Below are positions 34,790 to 44,819 of a stretch of DNA of 64,000 nucleotides, piece after piece. Within the stretch, counting starts at the first letter, position 1. Every line of letters begins with the position of its first letter. The notes beneath the pieces were generated by a model. The model was not told the origin of the DNA and did not search any database. It saw only the letters and a program-made list of their open reading frames with translations. This stretch comes from Beroe forskalii. Taxonomy: Eukaryota; Ctenophora; Nuda; Beroida; Beroidae. The DNA lies in assembly GCA_011033025.1 (NCBI GenBank), contig WFMF01000290.1, forward strand, positions 62,001 to 126,000, read 5' to 3'. The translations under genes and the position numbers were made by a program.

Positions 34790-36442
34790 TCACTCACTCC
34801 CAAGCCTCACTATCGTGACGTGTCCGGGTCCAATGGCACTTGCCGTGCTGATGCTGTAGGACAGAGCGTCTTGGCTGACGAATGAGCCCCCGCCCCCTCC
34901 TGTTTTGTGCGCTGTTCCTTTCCCAGTCCGCGAGCACTTCCCTGCGCCGCCAGAGTAGCCACCTCCGCCGCCCGGCGACCAGGTCCCGCGCCCTCCGCCG
35001 CCGAAGCCGCCGTACGCAGTGCGTCCGTAGTCAACGAACTGGACTCGCTGCCCCATGCCGCCTCTGAGATCCGGCCAAGGGCTTCCGCCTGTCTCTTGAA
35101 TCTGAAGGGTGAATCGTAAATCTGAAGTCAAACGGATGGAAGAAATTATAGTTTAGGCTCAAATCTTGTTAGGTTAGCTCTGAAAATTTGAACTTTTAAC
35201 TGCGTTAGACCTCGTCTTTATATCGTTCTACTGTTGTGTGGATAGGGATTACCTGATGTCCGTCGTTGAATCCGTCTTCTCCGGCCGAGTAGAAGCCGGC
35301 CCCTGCTCCTCCCCCAAATCCGGGGCAGGTGTCTCCCCCACTCCCACCTGATCCACCGAACACGTCGTTAGTCAGGGAGTGAAAGTAGCTGCCTGCCTCT
35401 GAGGTGCTAGCGTTCAGACCTGAAGTGGAAGGCAGTTAGACAGTCAGTCTTACCTGTACACACTGCTGGTAGGAGGGAAATTCAGTCATGGCTTCTTGCC
35501 CAAATTCTCGTATCTTCACACACCCACGAGATGGTATTCTCTACATTCCTTAGAATATTGACCAACGTAAAAACAGATCTACTCGCCTGCTCCACTCACC
35601 TGCTCCACTCTTAGCACCCACCTGGGCCGTTGTCACCCGCTCTTAGTACCCACCTGGGCTGTTGTCCCCCGCACTTAGCACCTACCTGGGCTGTTGTCCC
35701 CCGCACTTAGCACCTACCAGGGCTGTTTTCCCCGCACTTATAGTACCCACCTGGGCCGTTGCCCCCCGTACTCAGTACCAACCTGGGCCGTTGTCCCACG
35801 CACTCAGAACCCACCTGAGCCGTTGTTCCCGCTCTTAGTACTCACCTGGGCCGTTGTCCCCCGCTCCGCCGCCTCCCCCAGCCACCAGGAGGGGCTCGTT
35901 GTCCCCGGAAACTACGAAGGTGCCTCCTCCGCCGCCGCACACCACACTCTTGCTTCTTTTGCCGTGCAGGTCGTCGCTGAAGTTGTAGCAGGATCCCTCC
36001 TGCCCCACCGCCACTTTGAGGTAGGTGGCGCCTGTGAGGGTCACGGTGGCGCTCACAGTAGTAGGGTAGCCGCCGGGCTGGTTGAATGTTCTGCAGGACC
36101 CACCGCTTGAGCCACGAACTGGAGAGAATTTGATGCTAATACTCAGAAAACATTGACCCTCCCCCTATCAAAGTATGTTATGCTGTAATGCAAGGACGGA
36201 CAGCACACTCAATCCTGACCCCCTATCTACCACACACGTGTACCTGTTATCTTGACTCCTATTCCTACACACTACCTGTCTACCTGTTATGAAGTAGAGT
36301 CCGGTGTGCTCGATGTAGACGCTCTGGATGCCGGAGACCACGCTCACATCCTCGTACTCCGTGTAGTAGAGGGCACACTCGCTGTGGGCCGGGCCCGTGG
36401 GACCCCGGGCCCCACACGTGGACAGCTCGTATAGCACTGTGT
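34790..36442 (-). CDS. ALK-type glycine-rich domain exons
   Basis: Four exons encode [19 protein letters not shown], then [18 protein letters not shown], then [17 protein letters not shown], then [20 protein letters not shown], then [20 protein letters not shown], then GGGGGYSGG and [13 protein letters not shown] with stop. The CGA-G--GP start, GxQ-(W/Y) strand, VGQ-G and long Gly runs match the Pfam-type Gly_rich (ALK/LTK) domain. The region is GC-rich compared with the window. Confidence 0.8.
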
Positions 36443-39400
36443 CTGAAAGAGGGTAATTGGAGGGCTTTCATGTGTGACAATATAATGATAACAAGAAGTA
36501 TTGAAACTTGAAATAGTTACATTGTGATTACTAGTATTTACTGATAACACTCAGATGCCAGCTTATGAGCTGCGATGACAAACAGTAAAGAATGGGCATT
36601 ATGAAAAGAATTCATTTCTTACCATTCCCCCATTCCCAAGTTCCTGGTTCCAGCTGCCATTGGTCACTACTCACCTTGACAGAAGTCTCCTTGGTAACCA
36701 GGCAGACAGGCACACGTTTCCATGGCAACAGTGGAGCATACTCCCCCATTCTGACACGTGTCTGCTTCGCACTCAACCGGCTCCTTCTGTTGGACGGGGA
36801 TTATTCTTTGTTCAAATAGGAAACCCCCACATCAATAGTTGGTAATTGGAACCACGCTGTCCCTGTTCCCAATGAACTTCTTATCATCATCACTTCCTGT
36901 CTGTCTAATTAAGTAATTAGCCTGCTACTTCATGTCATTTTCACTGTGATTCATTCCATACCTAATACTTCTACATGACGTGGTAGCACGACACTCCATC
37001 TCACGACACTTCAACTCCTTGCCCTGACCCTAACCAACGGTGGCGCAATGTTGATTTTTGAGCCGGGGAATTTTTCCCTAGAAAATTAGCGCTAATTGAA
37101 TTATGGTAATTTCATTATAGCAGTCCAACAACATTTTTGATCCCAAAAGACAAACAGTAACGTAGTTGTATGAAACATTAGCTTCCCGCTCCCAGTCCCA
37201 AGGTTGTTTGTTTTCCTAAAGCAATCAGGTCGGACCAATATCTGCATGTTCTCATGTTGCAGCATATCAAAAATGATAGGCATATGGAAGTGAAATCATA
37301 ATATTGTGTTATTGCATGGAATTACCGATTGATAAAACCGCCTATCAAATGAAAAAGTCGTGTACACTTACAGTAACACACTGAATCTAGTTTGTATCGG
37401 TTAATGATGGTCATAATGTTATTTGGTCAAGGTAAAGTAGCCTTGAAATAACAAAAGCAAATTTTTACACAATCATAGATTTGCCAGAAAGTGTAACTTG
37501 AAAAGTAAGGCTCAAAGCTGGACACGATTTGCGATTTTAAAATTTGTCAAATTTGAGCCGGGGCAAAAGGATACTTTTCCCCGGCTTCATGAATAAAGCC
37601 GGGGAAAAAACCCCCTGTCCCCGGCTCCTGCTCCACCCATGACCCTAACCATAACCCTAGAACCATTATCTTAACCCCGACAATAGCTCGGAGTTGAAAT
37701 ACTACGAGATAAATTTTCGTGAGATGAAATGTCCGTTCCCCTTTCATGGCATTTTCCTCTATCTATATATGGGGGTATTACTTGGTAATGTTCTGCTGAG
37801 CATTGGTGTCCCTACATTTCCCTCCTTTCCCTCTACATTCTCCTCAACATGTCCCTTTAAAATTTCCTCCAATCCCCCCCATTTCCTGGATATAACTTGG
37901 CAAGTACCTGGCACTTGTCGCCTGAGCACTGACAGGAGAAGGAGTTTCCTCCGTCCAGGGAGACGCACTCCCCGCTACACTGCACTCCTCCGCACAGCTC
38001 ACAGTAGTCCCCGTCAAACCCTGCTTTGCACTGGCATGTGGTAGTGTCACATGTTAGAGTGACATCGTAATGTTGCTTGATAGTGTCACGTGGTATTGTC
38101 ACGTGGCGGTGTCACGTGGTAGTGTCACGTGGTAGTGTCACGTGGTAGTGTCAGGTGGTTGTGACACGTGGTAATGTCACGTGGAAGTGTCACGTGATTA
38201 AACGCATGTTAGTGTCAAGTGAAATAATATAAAGTGTGTGTTAGTGTCACGTGTTTGAATCGTGATTGAAATAGTGGTAATCGAACAATCTTACCACGAA
38301 CTGCAACAAATAAAACTAGTCTGCCCCCTACCTGCGTTGCTAAGCAACATGGCCCCTACCTGCGTTGCAAAGCAACATGCCCCCTACCTGCGTTGCAAAG
38401 CAACATGCCCCTTCCTGTATCGCTAAGCAACATGGCCCCTACCTGCGTTGCCAAGCAACATGCCCTTTCTTGCGTTGCTTAGAAACATGCCCCTACCTGC
38501 GTTGCAAAGCAACACGCCCCTACCTGTACTGTGTTGCTAAGCAACATGCTCCTATCTGTGTTGCAAAGCAACATGCCCCCGATCTGGGTTGCAAAGCAAC
38601 ATGCCCTTTCTTGCGTTGCTTAGAAACATGCCCCTACCTGCGTTGCAAAGCAACACGCCCCTACCTGTACTGTGTTGCTAAGCAACATGCTCCTATCTGT
38701 GTTGCAAAGCAACATGCCCCCGATCTGGGTTGCAAAGCAACATGCCCCTACCTGCGTTGAAAAGCAACATGCCCCCTAGTCCCTAACTCCGTTGCAAAGC
38801 AACATGTCCACCACCTGTGTTGCCAAGCAACATGCCCCTACCTGCGTTGCTAAGCAACATGGCGCCTAGCTCACTGAAAAGCAACATGCCCCTACCTGCG
38901 TTGCAAAGCAACGTGGCGCCTGCCTCACTGCTAAGCAACATGCCCCTACATGCGTTGCCAAGCAACATGTACCCTTCCTGCGTTGCTAAGCAACATGCTC
39001 TTACCTGCGTTGCTAAGCAACATGCTCCTACCCGCGTTGCTAAGCAACATGCCTCGCTCTTCCTGCGTTGCTAAGCAACATGTCCCCTTCCTGCGTTGCT
39101 AAGCAACATGCTCTTACCAGCGTTGCTAAGCAACATGCTCCTACCTGCGTTGCTAAGCAACATGCCCCCTACCTACGTTGCTAAGCAACATGCTCCTACC
39201 TGCGTTGCTAAGCAACATATCCCCTTCCTGCGTTGCTTAGCAACATGCTCTTACCTGCGTTGCTAAGCAACATGCTCCTACCTGTGTTGCTAAGCAACAT
39301 GCGCCTACCTGCGTTGCACTGGCAGATGAAATCCTCGCCGTCCTCCAGACACCTCCCACCGTTGAGACAGGGACTGAAGCTGCACCAGTGCTGCGCGTTG

Positions 39401-42400
39401 CATGTCCTCCCTGTCCAGCCCTCCTCACAATCACACTCGTACCTGTGAAGGGGGGCCTGCTGTTACTTCAGGTACTCCTATTTTCTCTTTGTTTTCATCT
39501 GCAAACCGCAGTACAGAAGTCCTTTACTTTGATTAACCATGTCTATTGCTAGTAGGCAAAAGTGGGTAGCGAAGCGATTTAATTCATAATGAACTATTCA
39601 GCGATCAGCAAATTCAGTATTTACCCAACGTCGAGTTCGTGACACTTTCCGTTGTGGCAGGGATCCGAGGAACAGTCCTCAATCAGGGCGCAACCCCCGT
39701 CTACTATCTTTCCTGAGCCGAAATATCCGTCCTGAAATGTAGATCAGTTATCTAACTTCAAAGGCATGGCAATTTGGTGTAGTAACATAGAAGCTGGATA
39801 GTTGGGCAAACCGCTGTTTTGTGCCTAGTATAGTTCAAATAGCATGAGTACATAGTTGCATTACCAATGGTTAATGTTCAGCTGCGAAGTTGCGTTACCA
39901 TGTTATTCGAACATACGCAGAGTTGCGTTACCATGGTAATTGCGTTACAATGTGGCATGTAGTTGCGTTACCATGGTAATTTCGATTCCATGGTAACTGG
40001 ATGAGTACTCACTGGGCACGTGCATTGGTAGGATCCAGGAGAGTTGTGGCAGCTGACGGTATCACTAGCGCAGTAGTCGTACATGTTTGTGCACTCATCA
40101 ATATCCTGTTGAGATTAAACAAAACGTGGAATTTGGTTGCAGATAGTTGTAGCACGATTGAGTTTAACATAGCGGCGGCAAGTTTTCATCATGATAAAAC
40201 CATGCTAACAAATCACCTGTGCGCAAGGTTCGTCGTTGTTGTTGAACGTCCAGCCAGGACAGCTACAGTGGAAATGTGGGACTCCTTTCTTCCTTCTGTC
40301 GAGTGACACGCATTCCCCTGCAGTTTTCACAATCAATAACGTTTAGGGATAAACATTGATTAGCTGATTGACACGATTTAGGTATGCGACGTGACCATTG
40401 AAAAGCCATACTGTTACATCATTGCGTTTAACAGCAGTGAATTACTCAATTCCATACTCCAAATCATGAACTATGAAGTAGGTTCACAAGTGTTGTTGCA
40501 GCATGAACTATGGCATGTAGGTTCATATTGTAGTATTGTTACTAACCGTTGTTGCAAGGGTTGGGTGAACAGTCGTCGTAGCGGTCCTGACACTGGGACC
40601 CGTAGAAATCCAGCGTACACACACAGGTGTAGGAGCCAATGGTATTCACACAGCGCCCTGAACAAATACTTAAGGCGCAAAAAACACGAATAATTGGAAT
40701 TCCGATCTGGTAAAAACACGAATAAGTGGTTAATGAAGAAATTACAATTGTTTCACGCTTGATGATCTCATATGGTATCAGACAGGGCCTTTGGGGACCG
40801 ATAATAATAATTGAAAAACTAAACTTCCCTCACACCCTGCTAAGTTGCTTCTATATTTACAATAGTTATTAACACTCGAGTAAGGGCGTGGTTATTAACA
40901 CTGTCATGAGGGTGTGGTTATTAACACTCCCATAAGGGTGTGGTACCCCCAACATCTACCCTCCTTTATATCCTGACATATAATGTTGTTCTTTCCTACC
41001 GTTGTTTTTGCAAGGGCTGCTCTGACACTCGTCTATGTCTCGCTCGCACTTCGTTCCGGTGTACCCTTCGTTGCAGATGCACTTTCCTTCCTGTCAAGGT
41101 TATCATTTGCTTAGTTTATTTAGTTCATGTCAGGACCGTTATCTAAGTAACTTATTGCCTAAAAAGAGTGATCCTGCTCATGCACTAACCGGCGTGAGAG
41201 TGCCCCTGTTCATGCACTAACCGGCGTGAGAGTGCCCCTGTTCATGCACTAACCGGCGTGAGAGGGCCCCTGTTCATGCACTAACCGGCGTGAGAGTGCC
41301 CCTGTCCATGCACTAACCGGCGTGAGAGTGCCCCTGTCCATGCACTAACCGGCGTGAGAGTGCCCCTGTTCATGCACTAACCGGCGTGAGAGTGCCCCTG
41401 TTCATGCACTAACCGGCGTGAGAGTGCCCCTGTTCATGCACTAACCGGCGTGAGAGTGCCCCTGTTCATGCACTAACCGGCGTGAGAGTGCCCCTGTTCA
41501 TGCACTAACCGGCGTGAGAGTGCCCCTGTTCATGCACTAACCGGCGTGAGAGTGCCCCTGTTCATACACTAACCGGCGTGAGGGTGCCCCCGTTCTTGCA
41601 CTAACCGGCGTGAGAGTGCCCCTGTTCTTACACTAACCGGCGTGAGGGTGCCCCTGTTCTTGCACTAACCGGCGTGAGAGTGCCCCTGTTCATACACTAA
41701 CCGGCGTGAGAGTGCCCCTGTTCTTACACTAACCGGCGTGAGGGTGCCCCTGTTCTTGCACTAACCGGCGTGAGAATGCCCCTGTTCATGCACTAACCGG
41801 CGTGAGGGTGCCCCTGTTCTTACACTAACCGGCGTGAGGGTGCCCCTGTTCTTGCACTAACCGGCGTGAGAATGCCCCTGTTCATGCACTAACCGGCGTG
41901 AGGGTGCCCCTGTTCATACACTAACCGGCGTGAGAGTGCCCCTGTTCATGCACTTACCGGCGTGAGAGTGCCCCTGTTCATGCATTCCTCGGAGTAACTG
42001 CAGGTTTGGGGCGATGACGTCATAACACACCGCAGCTGGGTTTCGAGGGTGTGCACTTTGGAGAGGAGACCTTCCTTGGTGTGTTCCAACTCAGTGATGT
42101 GTAGCGTCAACTCGTTTATCTGGTGACTCATCTGGGTGAGACGCTGGTAAATTGCGAAAAATTAAGAAATTGTTTCAAACTCTCTATTTTTGAAGCTCTT
42201 AAATCATGTTTTTGTCTTTGATCGACCTTTGTTGGTGACAGAGTTTACTATGTCACGATTCTCACTTTTTAGTTATGGTGGTTAGGAAAACATTTGCAAA
42301 CAGGAAAGCATTTCACCTGTGAAATTATATCTGAATGCAGGTGGAGTGTCTTTTGGATCTGAAATTAAGAAATATTATCACGTTACGTAGGTACTACATC

Positions 42401-44346
42401 AGATTAGAATGTTACATACTCTTCAGCCTCAAATAGACGGGGGAGGCATTGCATTTTTTGGATTCTTACTACAGTGGGGGAGAGTTATTCAACACCCTCC
42501 CCGTTAAAGGACCAATACACTATACTGAAGTTGCCGATTTTATTTTACTACCAGCTTCATTTCATAAAATTATTCAGATTAGTGAAAACCCGAGCTCTCT
42601 ATCTGCTTTCTACACGGAGTTACAGCGATATTATGTGTACGTAATTTGATCATGCTGCTACGTCATAAATCACTGATTCGCAGGAAGAGGAATGTATCTC
42701 GCACTGCGTAATATCATAGTTTACATTAGAACGTAGTCGGAAATCATCGTTTGCTTGTCATGCATTTTTCCACCCTGGTAACTAATATTTTTGACAGACA
42801 ATAATTACATAGTTTGGAATGGATATTAATTACTAGGGATCAACTAACTAATTAGGTAATAGTATATTTGCATTACTGGTATATCAAATCAAGGGAAGTG
42901 AGCAACTGAGCACATTGGCTCTATGAATAGCACCGCACAGACAGATAATTAACTCCTACTGCTCTAGTATTTTACTGGCTCCACTTCTAAAATCAGTTCA
43001 GAACTCAGGTTCCTAGAGCTAGAGTATGAACACTGTAGGTACTGGTCTGAGGTCCATGAAATCCACTTAGATTCATTCTTCAGAGTATTCAATGGACATG
43101 TCAAGTTTATCGTCATTGTACTATTGAACTTATGATTTCGAATGTCCCTCATTGGATTTGATCATTCACCGTTAGTTTCAATTCTATCAGATGGCTTTAT
43201 AATTACGTAGGTACTTGGGCCCATCAGAAATTTTGAATTGTAGGACTTATGATATTCTTCGGACCACCATTACCATAATCACATCAATATTAGCTGAATT
43301 TTCTTAGCCCAGTTAGATTTGCCCAGAAGATACATTGCGTTTTTTTAAGAAGTTAAAAAAGTTAAAAACATCTTAATATTGCAATGAAGGTTGACAATAA
43401 ATCAATTAAGCATTGTCAACCCATTACTATACTTAATTGAACCAATTTTTTGGGAATTTGGGATGTCAGATGGGCTCAATTGGACAATACCATCTATGAT
43501 CATGGGATGTTTCGACCGACGACTCTTGGAAGTGACTAAAAGATCAATATAGTACATTGATACCTACAATCTTACAATATAAAAGACAAGATTTGCTAAT
43601 TTTTACCGCCTATAATATGTATGATCCAGAAGCATTTGCTTCATTATTTTTCAAAGATGTTACCAAATTAGATAATTAGCACAATACTAGAAACCAGTTG
43701 ATATCATCCATAATCACTAATTTGAGTAAACTGCACCCCTGAACCAAAACAAAACAACACAACACACATCATCATACAGTGTTTATACAGCGCTCAGAGG
43801 CGGAGCAGCACTAATTGTAATCGATAGCAGTGATTTATGACGTATCAAAGCGGAATACAGAGTTACACTTTACACGCTTGTATCTCAGAAATTAGATCAC
43901 GTAGAGATATCGGAATTTCACTTAAGTGTGTGTAATAAATTGCTGCGTAATATTGAATGATTAATCATTTAATTTTTTAAACTCGATTCTATAGTGTATT
44001 GGTCCTTTAAGACATTTGAAAATTATGAAAAATATTCTGATAAAACAATTTATGAAAATTCTTATCTTTTGTTAGAATTTTACAGCAATCAAGCAGCAAT
44101 CTACACATGGGGACAGTCAATACAGCTCCCGTATATTTGAGACTGAAGAGTGGTTGCACTGTGGTCAGCGAAGGGATTTGAACTTGTGATCACGCGTTTG
44201 TAAGGCCCAACGACTGACCTCTTTAACAACTGCGCCACCTTACTATCGTACCCTATCGTAAAAATGAAATCAAACTAATCCAATCAAACCTGTGATAAGG
44301 AGTCGTGTATTTGGGATTCTTTTGTGTCAGAGTGTTGTGCTTCCAT
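34790..44346 (-). CDS. Coiled-coil / EGF-repeat / ALK-type glycine-rich protein
   Basis: Fifteen minus-strand exons join with fully consistent phases to 2058 bp (685 codons plus TGA): 44290-44346, 42317-42358, 41958-42143, 41000-41090, 40547-40657, 40217-40317, 40013-40105, 39625-39731, 39309-39442, 37908-38020, 36675-36786, 36284-36442, 35846-36118, 35253-35419 and 34790-35101. Order: a helical coiled coil, about eight EGF-like modules, then a glycine-rich domain of the type next to the ALK/LTK receptor membrane segment. The first visible exon has an acceptor and no signal peptide, so the 5' end is missing. The protein stops after the glycine-rich domain with no membrane span or kinase, which implies a secreted product. 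An in-frame GTGAGT just before the stop could be a donor to unseen exons. Four of its introns carry unusual tandem arrays. Function is inferred as extracellular matrix or ligand binding. Confidence 0.85.
35617..35845 (-). repeat. About 33-bp donor-junction minisatellite (array D)
   Basis: On the minus strand the exon end GGGGGACAACGGCCCAG plus GTGAGTACTAAG is repeated about seven more times right after the authentic donor (35846/35845). Decoy donors read CCAG|GTGGGT, GTTGGT or GTAGGT. Confidence 0.85.
35847..36117 (+). other. Shadow note for the 35.85-36.12 kb exon
   Basis: The high GC of the glycine-rich exons opens long opposite-strand frames here. They have no splice support and should be ignored. 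Confidence 0.6.
36675..42143 (-). CDS. EGF-like repeat exons of the same gene
   Basis: Six-cysteine modules, in order: [12 protein letters not shown] joined to [29 protein letters not shown] joined to [26 protein letters not shown] with [21 protein letters not shown] with [24 protein letters not shown] with [28 protein letters not shown] with [14 protein letters not shown]; a short [11 protein letters not shown] module; and [13 protein letters not shown] with [14 protein letters not shown]. The two DIDEC modules carry the calcium-binding EGF signature. Introns often fall inside modules, mostly in phase 0 or 1. Confidence 0.85.
36787..37907 (-). other. Intron of the EGF gene
   Basis: No exon seen. 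Short CCCTAACC-type tracts (36.99-37.04 and 37.63-37.68 kb) with GTCGTGAGATGAA-like sequence form a small dispersed repeat, also near 32.58-32.70 kb. It is not a telomere array. Confidence 0.4.
38038..38260. repeat. GTGTCACGTGGTA tandem array
   Basis: About 12 units of 13-15 bp, most containing the E-box CACGTG, lie immediately upstream (transcript sense) of the acceptor at 38021. Together with array C they make up nearly the whole intron. Confidence 0.85.
38330..39308 (-). repeat. 27-bp donor-junction and X-box minisatellite (array C)
   Basis: In transcript sense the unit is GTAGGAGCATG followed by TTGCTTAGCAACGCAG, repeated about 36 times from the authentic donor at 39309/39308. The exon ends GCAACGCAG, the same nine bases that close each unit. 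Every unit therefore rebuilds CGCAG|GTAGG or the stronger CGCAG|GTAAG. Each also carries the palindrome GTTGCTAAGCAAC or GTTGCCAAGCAAC. Confidence 0.9.
39870..40012 (-). repeat. Degenerate GTTACCATGG dyads at an intron start
   Basis: Right after the donor 40013/40012 the intron carries several copies of GTTACCATGGAA and TTACCATGGTAACGC with TTGCGTTAC spacers. It resembles a decayed version of the X-box-like arrays in the anoctamin intron. Confidence 0.6.
41179..41957 (-). repeat. 32-bp donor-junction minisatellite (array B)
   Basis: CCGGCG recurs every 32 bp exactly from 41189 to 41957 (25 positions). The position at 41957 is the authentic exon end. The unit is the last 27 exonic bases (TGCATGAACAGGGGC with ACTCTCACGCCG) plus five intronic bases. 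The authentic donor is CCG|GTAAGT. All 24 downstream copies read CCG|GTTAGT. Confidence 0.95.
41958..44346 (-). CDS. Coiled-coil exons of the EGF/Gly-rich gene
   Basis: Three phase-0 exons read [33 protein letters not shown] and [20 protein letters not shown], continuing [19 protein letters not shown]. Hydrophobic residues at heptad spacing and no Gly or Pro indicate a coiled coil, probably for oligomerisation. The third exon then enters the first EGF ([16 protein letters not shown]). The intron between the first two holds the 42.4-44.15 kb transposon. Earlier exons must exist but I could not find them. Confidence 0.75.
42419..44150. mobile_element. MITE (same family as 1915-2303) split by a nested element
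   Basis: Ends CTCTTCAGCCTCAAATAGAC and GAGACTGAAGAG are inverted and match the 1.9-kb MITE. It lies in the intron between coiled-coil exons and is interrupted by the element at 42508-44006. Confidence 0.75.
42508..44006. mobile_element. Nested 1.5-kb TTAA-flanked element (piggyBac-like)
   Basis: Ends AGGACCAATACACTATA and TATAGTGTATTGGTCCT are inverted and flanked by TTAA on both sides. Weaker pairing continues inside (TCATAAATCACTG against CAGTGATTTATGA). TTAA duplication is the piggyBac hallmark, but no transposase is seen, so this is a non-autonomous copy. Confidence 0.7.
44161..44239 (-). tRNA. tRNA-like sequence (degenerate tRNA or SINE head)
   Basis: On the minus strand, TGGCGCAGTTGTTAAAG fits an A box and GTTCAAATCCC fits a B box. 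Acceptor-stem pairing is imperfect and no clean anticodon stem forms. A tRNA-derived repeat or pseudogene is likelier than a functional tRNA. Confidence 0.3.
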
Positions 44347-44819
44347 CTGAAATCGTTAAAATTGGTGAGATTCGCAACTGGCAGTAAAAACGAAAATTAA
44401 ATCTTGCTCTCGGGAGATTATTTCAATATCAATGCTCAAATAGGCAGCACATAATCATGACATGATGATTGGAATTTGGCTTATGGAAACCATAATCAAA
44501 TTATTTTCTTACGATTCCTAGGATGAGTTTTATTAGGAATAGAGTCAATAGAGTTGCCCTAATTATCATATCGCTTCTTCATCTACGTCATTTTGTCATT
44601 GATTCCCTACCCTGAAAAACCTTGCGTTATTTTCTGATGAATTTGTTAGCAATCGGGGCATCACTCAAAATGACTCCAGCAAATATTCTATGCGTAAGCC
44701 TCAACTTCCCTGCGAAACTTTAAGAGCATCATTCGGCTATCTAGGCGTCCGCGTAGTGCTGCCCCCGCGCGCGACCGCCTCAAGTAAGACTGGGAAACGG
44801 AAATGCTGTTATTAACAGC

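Noticed and set aside
34810..35119. Other-frame and opposite-strand frames over the glycine-rich exons
   Set aside because: GC-rich shadow frames. The minus frame with phase-consistent splicing and a glycine-rich domain pattern is the real one.
37625..37680. Interstitial telomere repeat (CCCTAACC)
   Set aside because: Only a few imperfect units, and the same small family occurs elsewhere in the window.
38365..39448. [12 protein letters not shown] frames
   Set aside because: Reading frames through intron array C on the strand opposite to the gene.
41179..41957. CRISPR-like regularity of the 32-bp repeat
   Set aside because: There are no variable spacers. Units are head-to-tail and the context is an animal intron.
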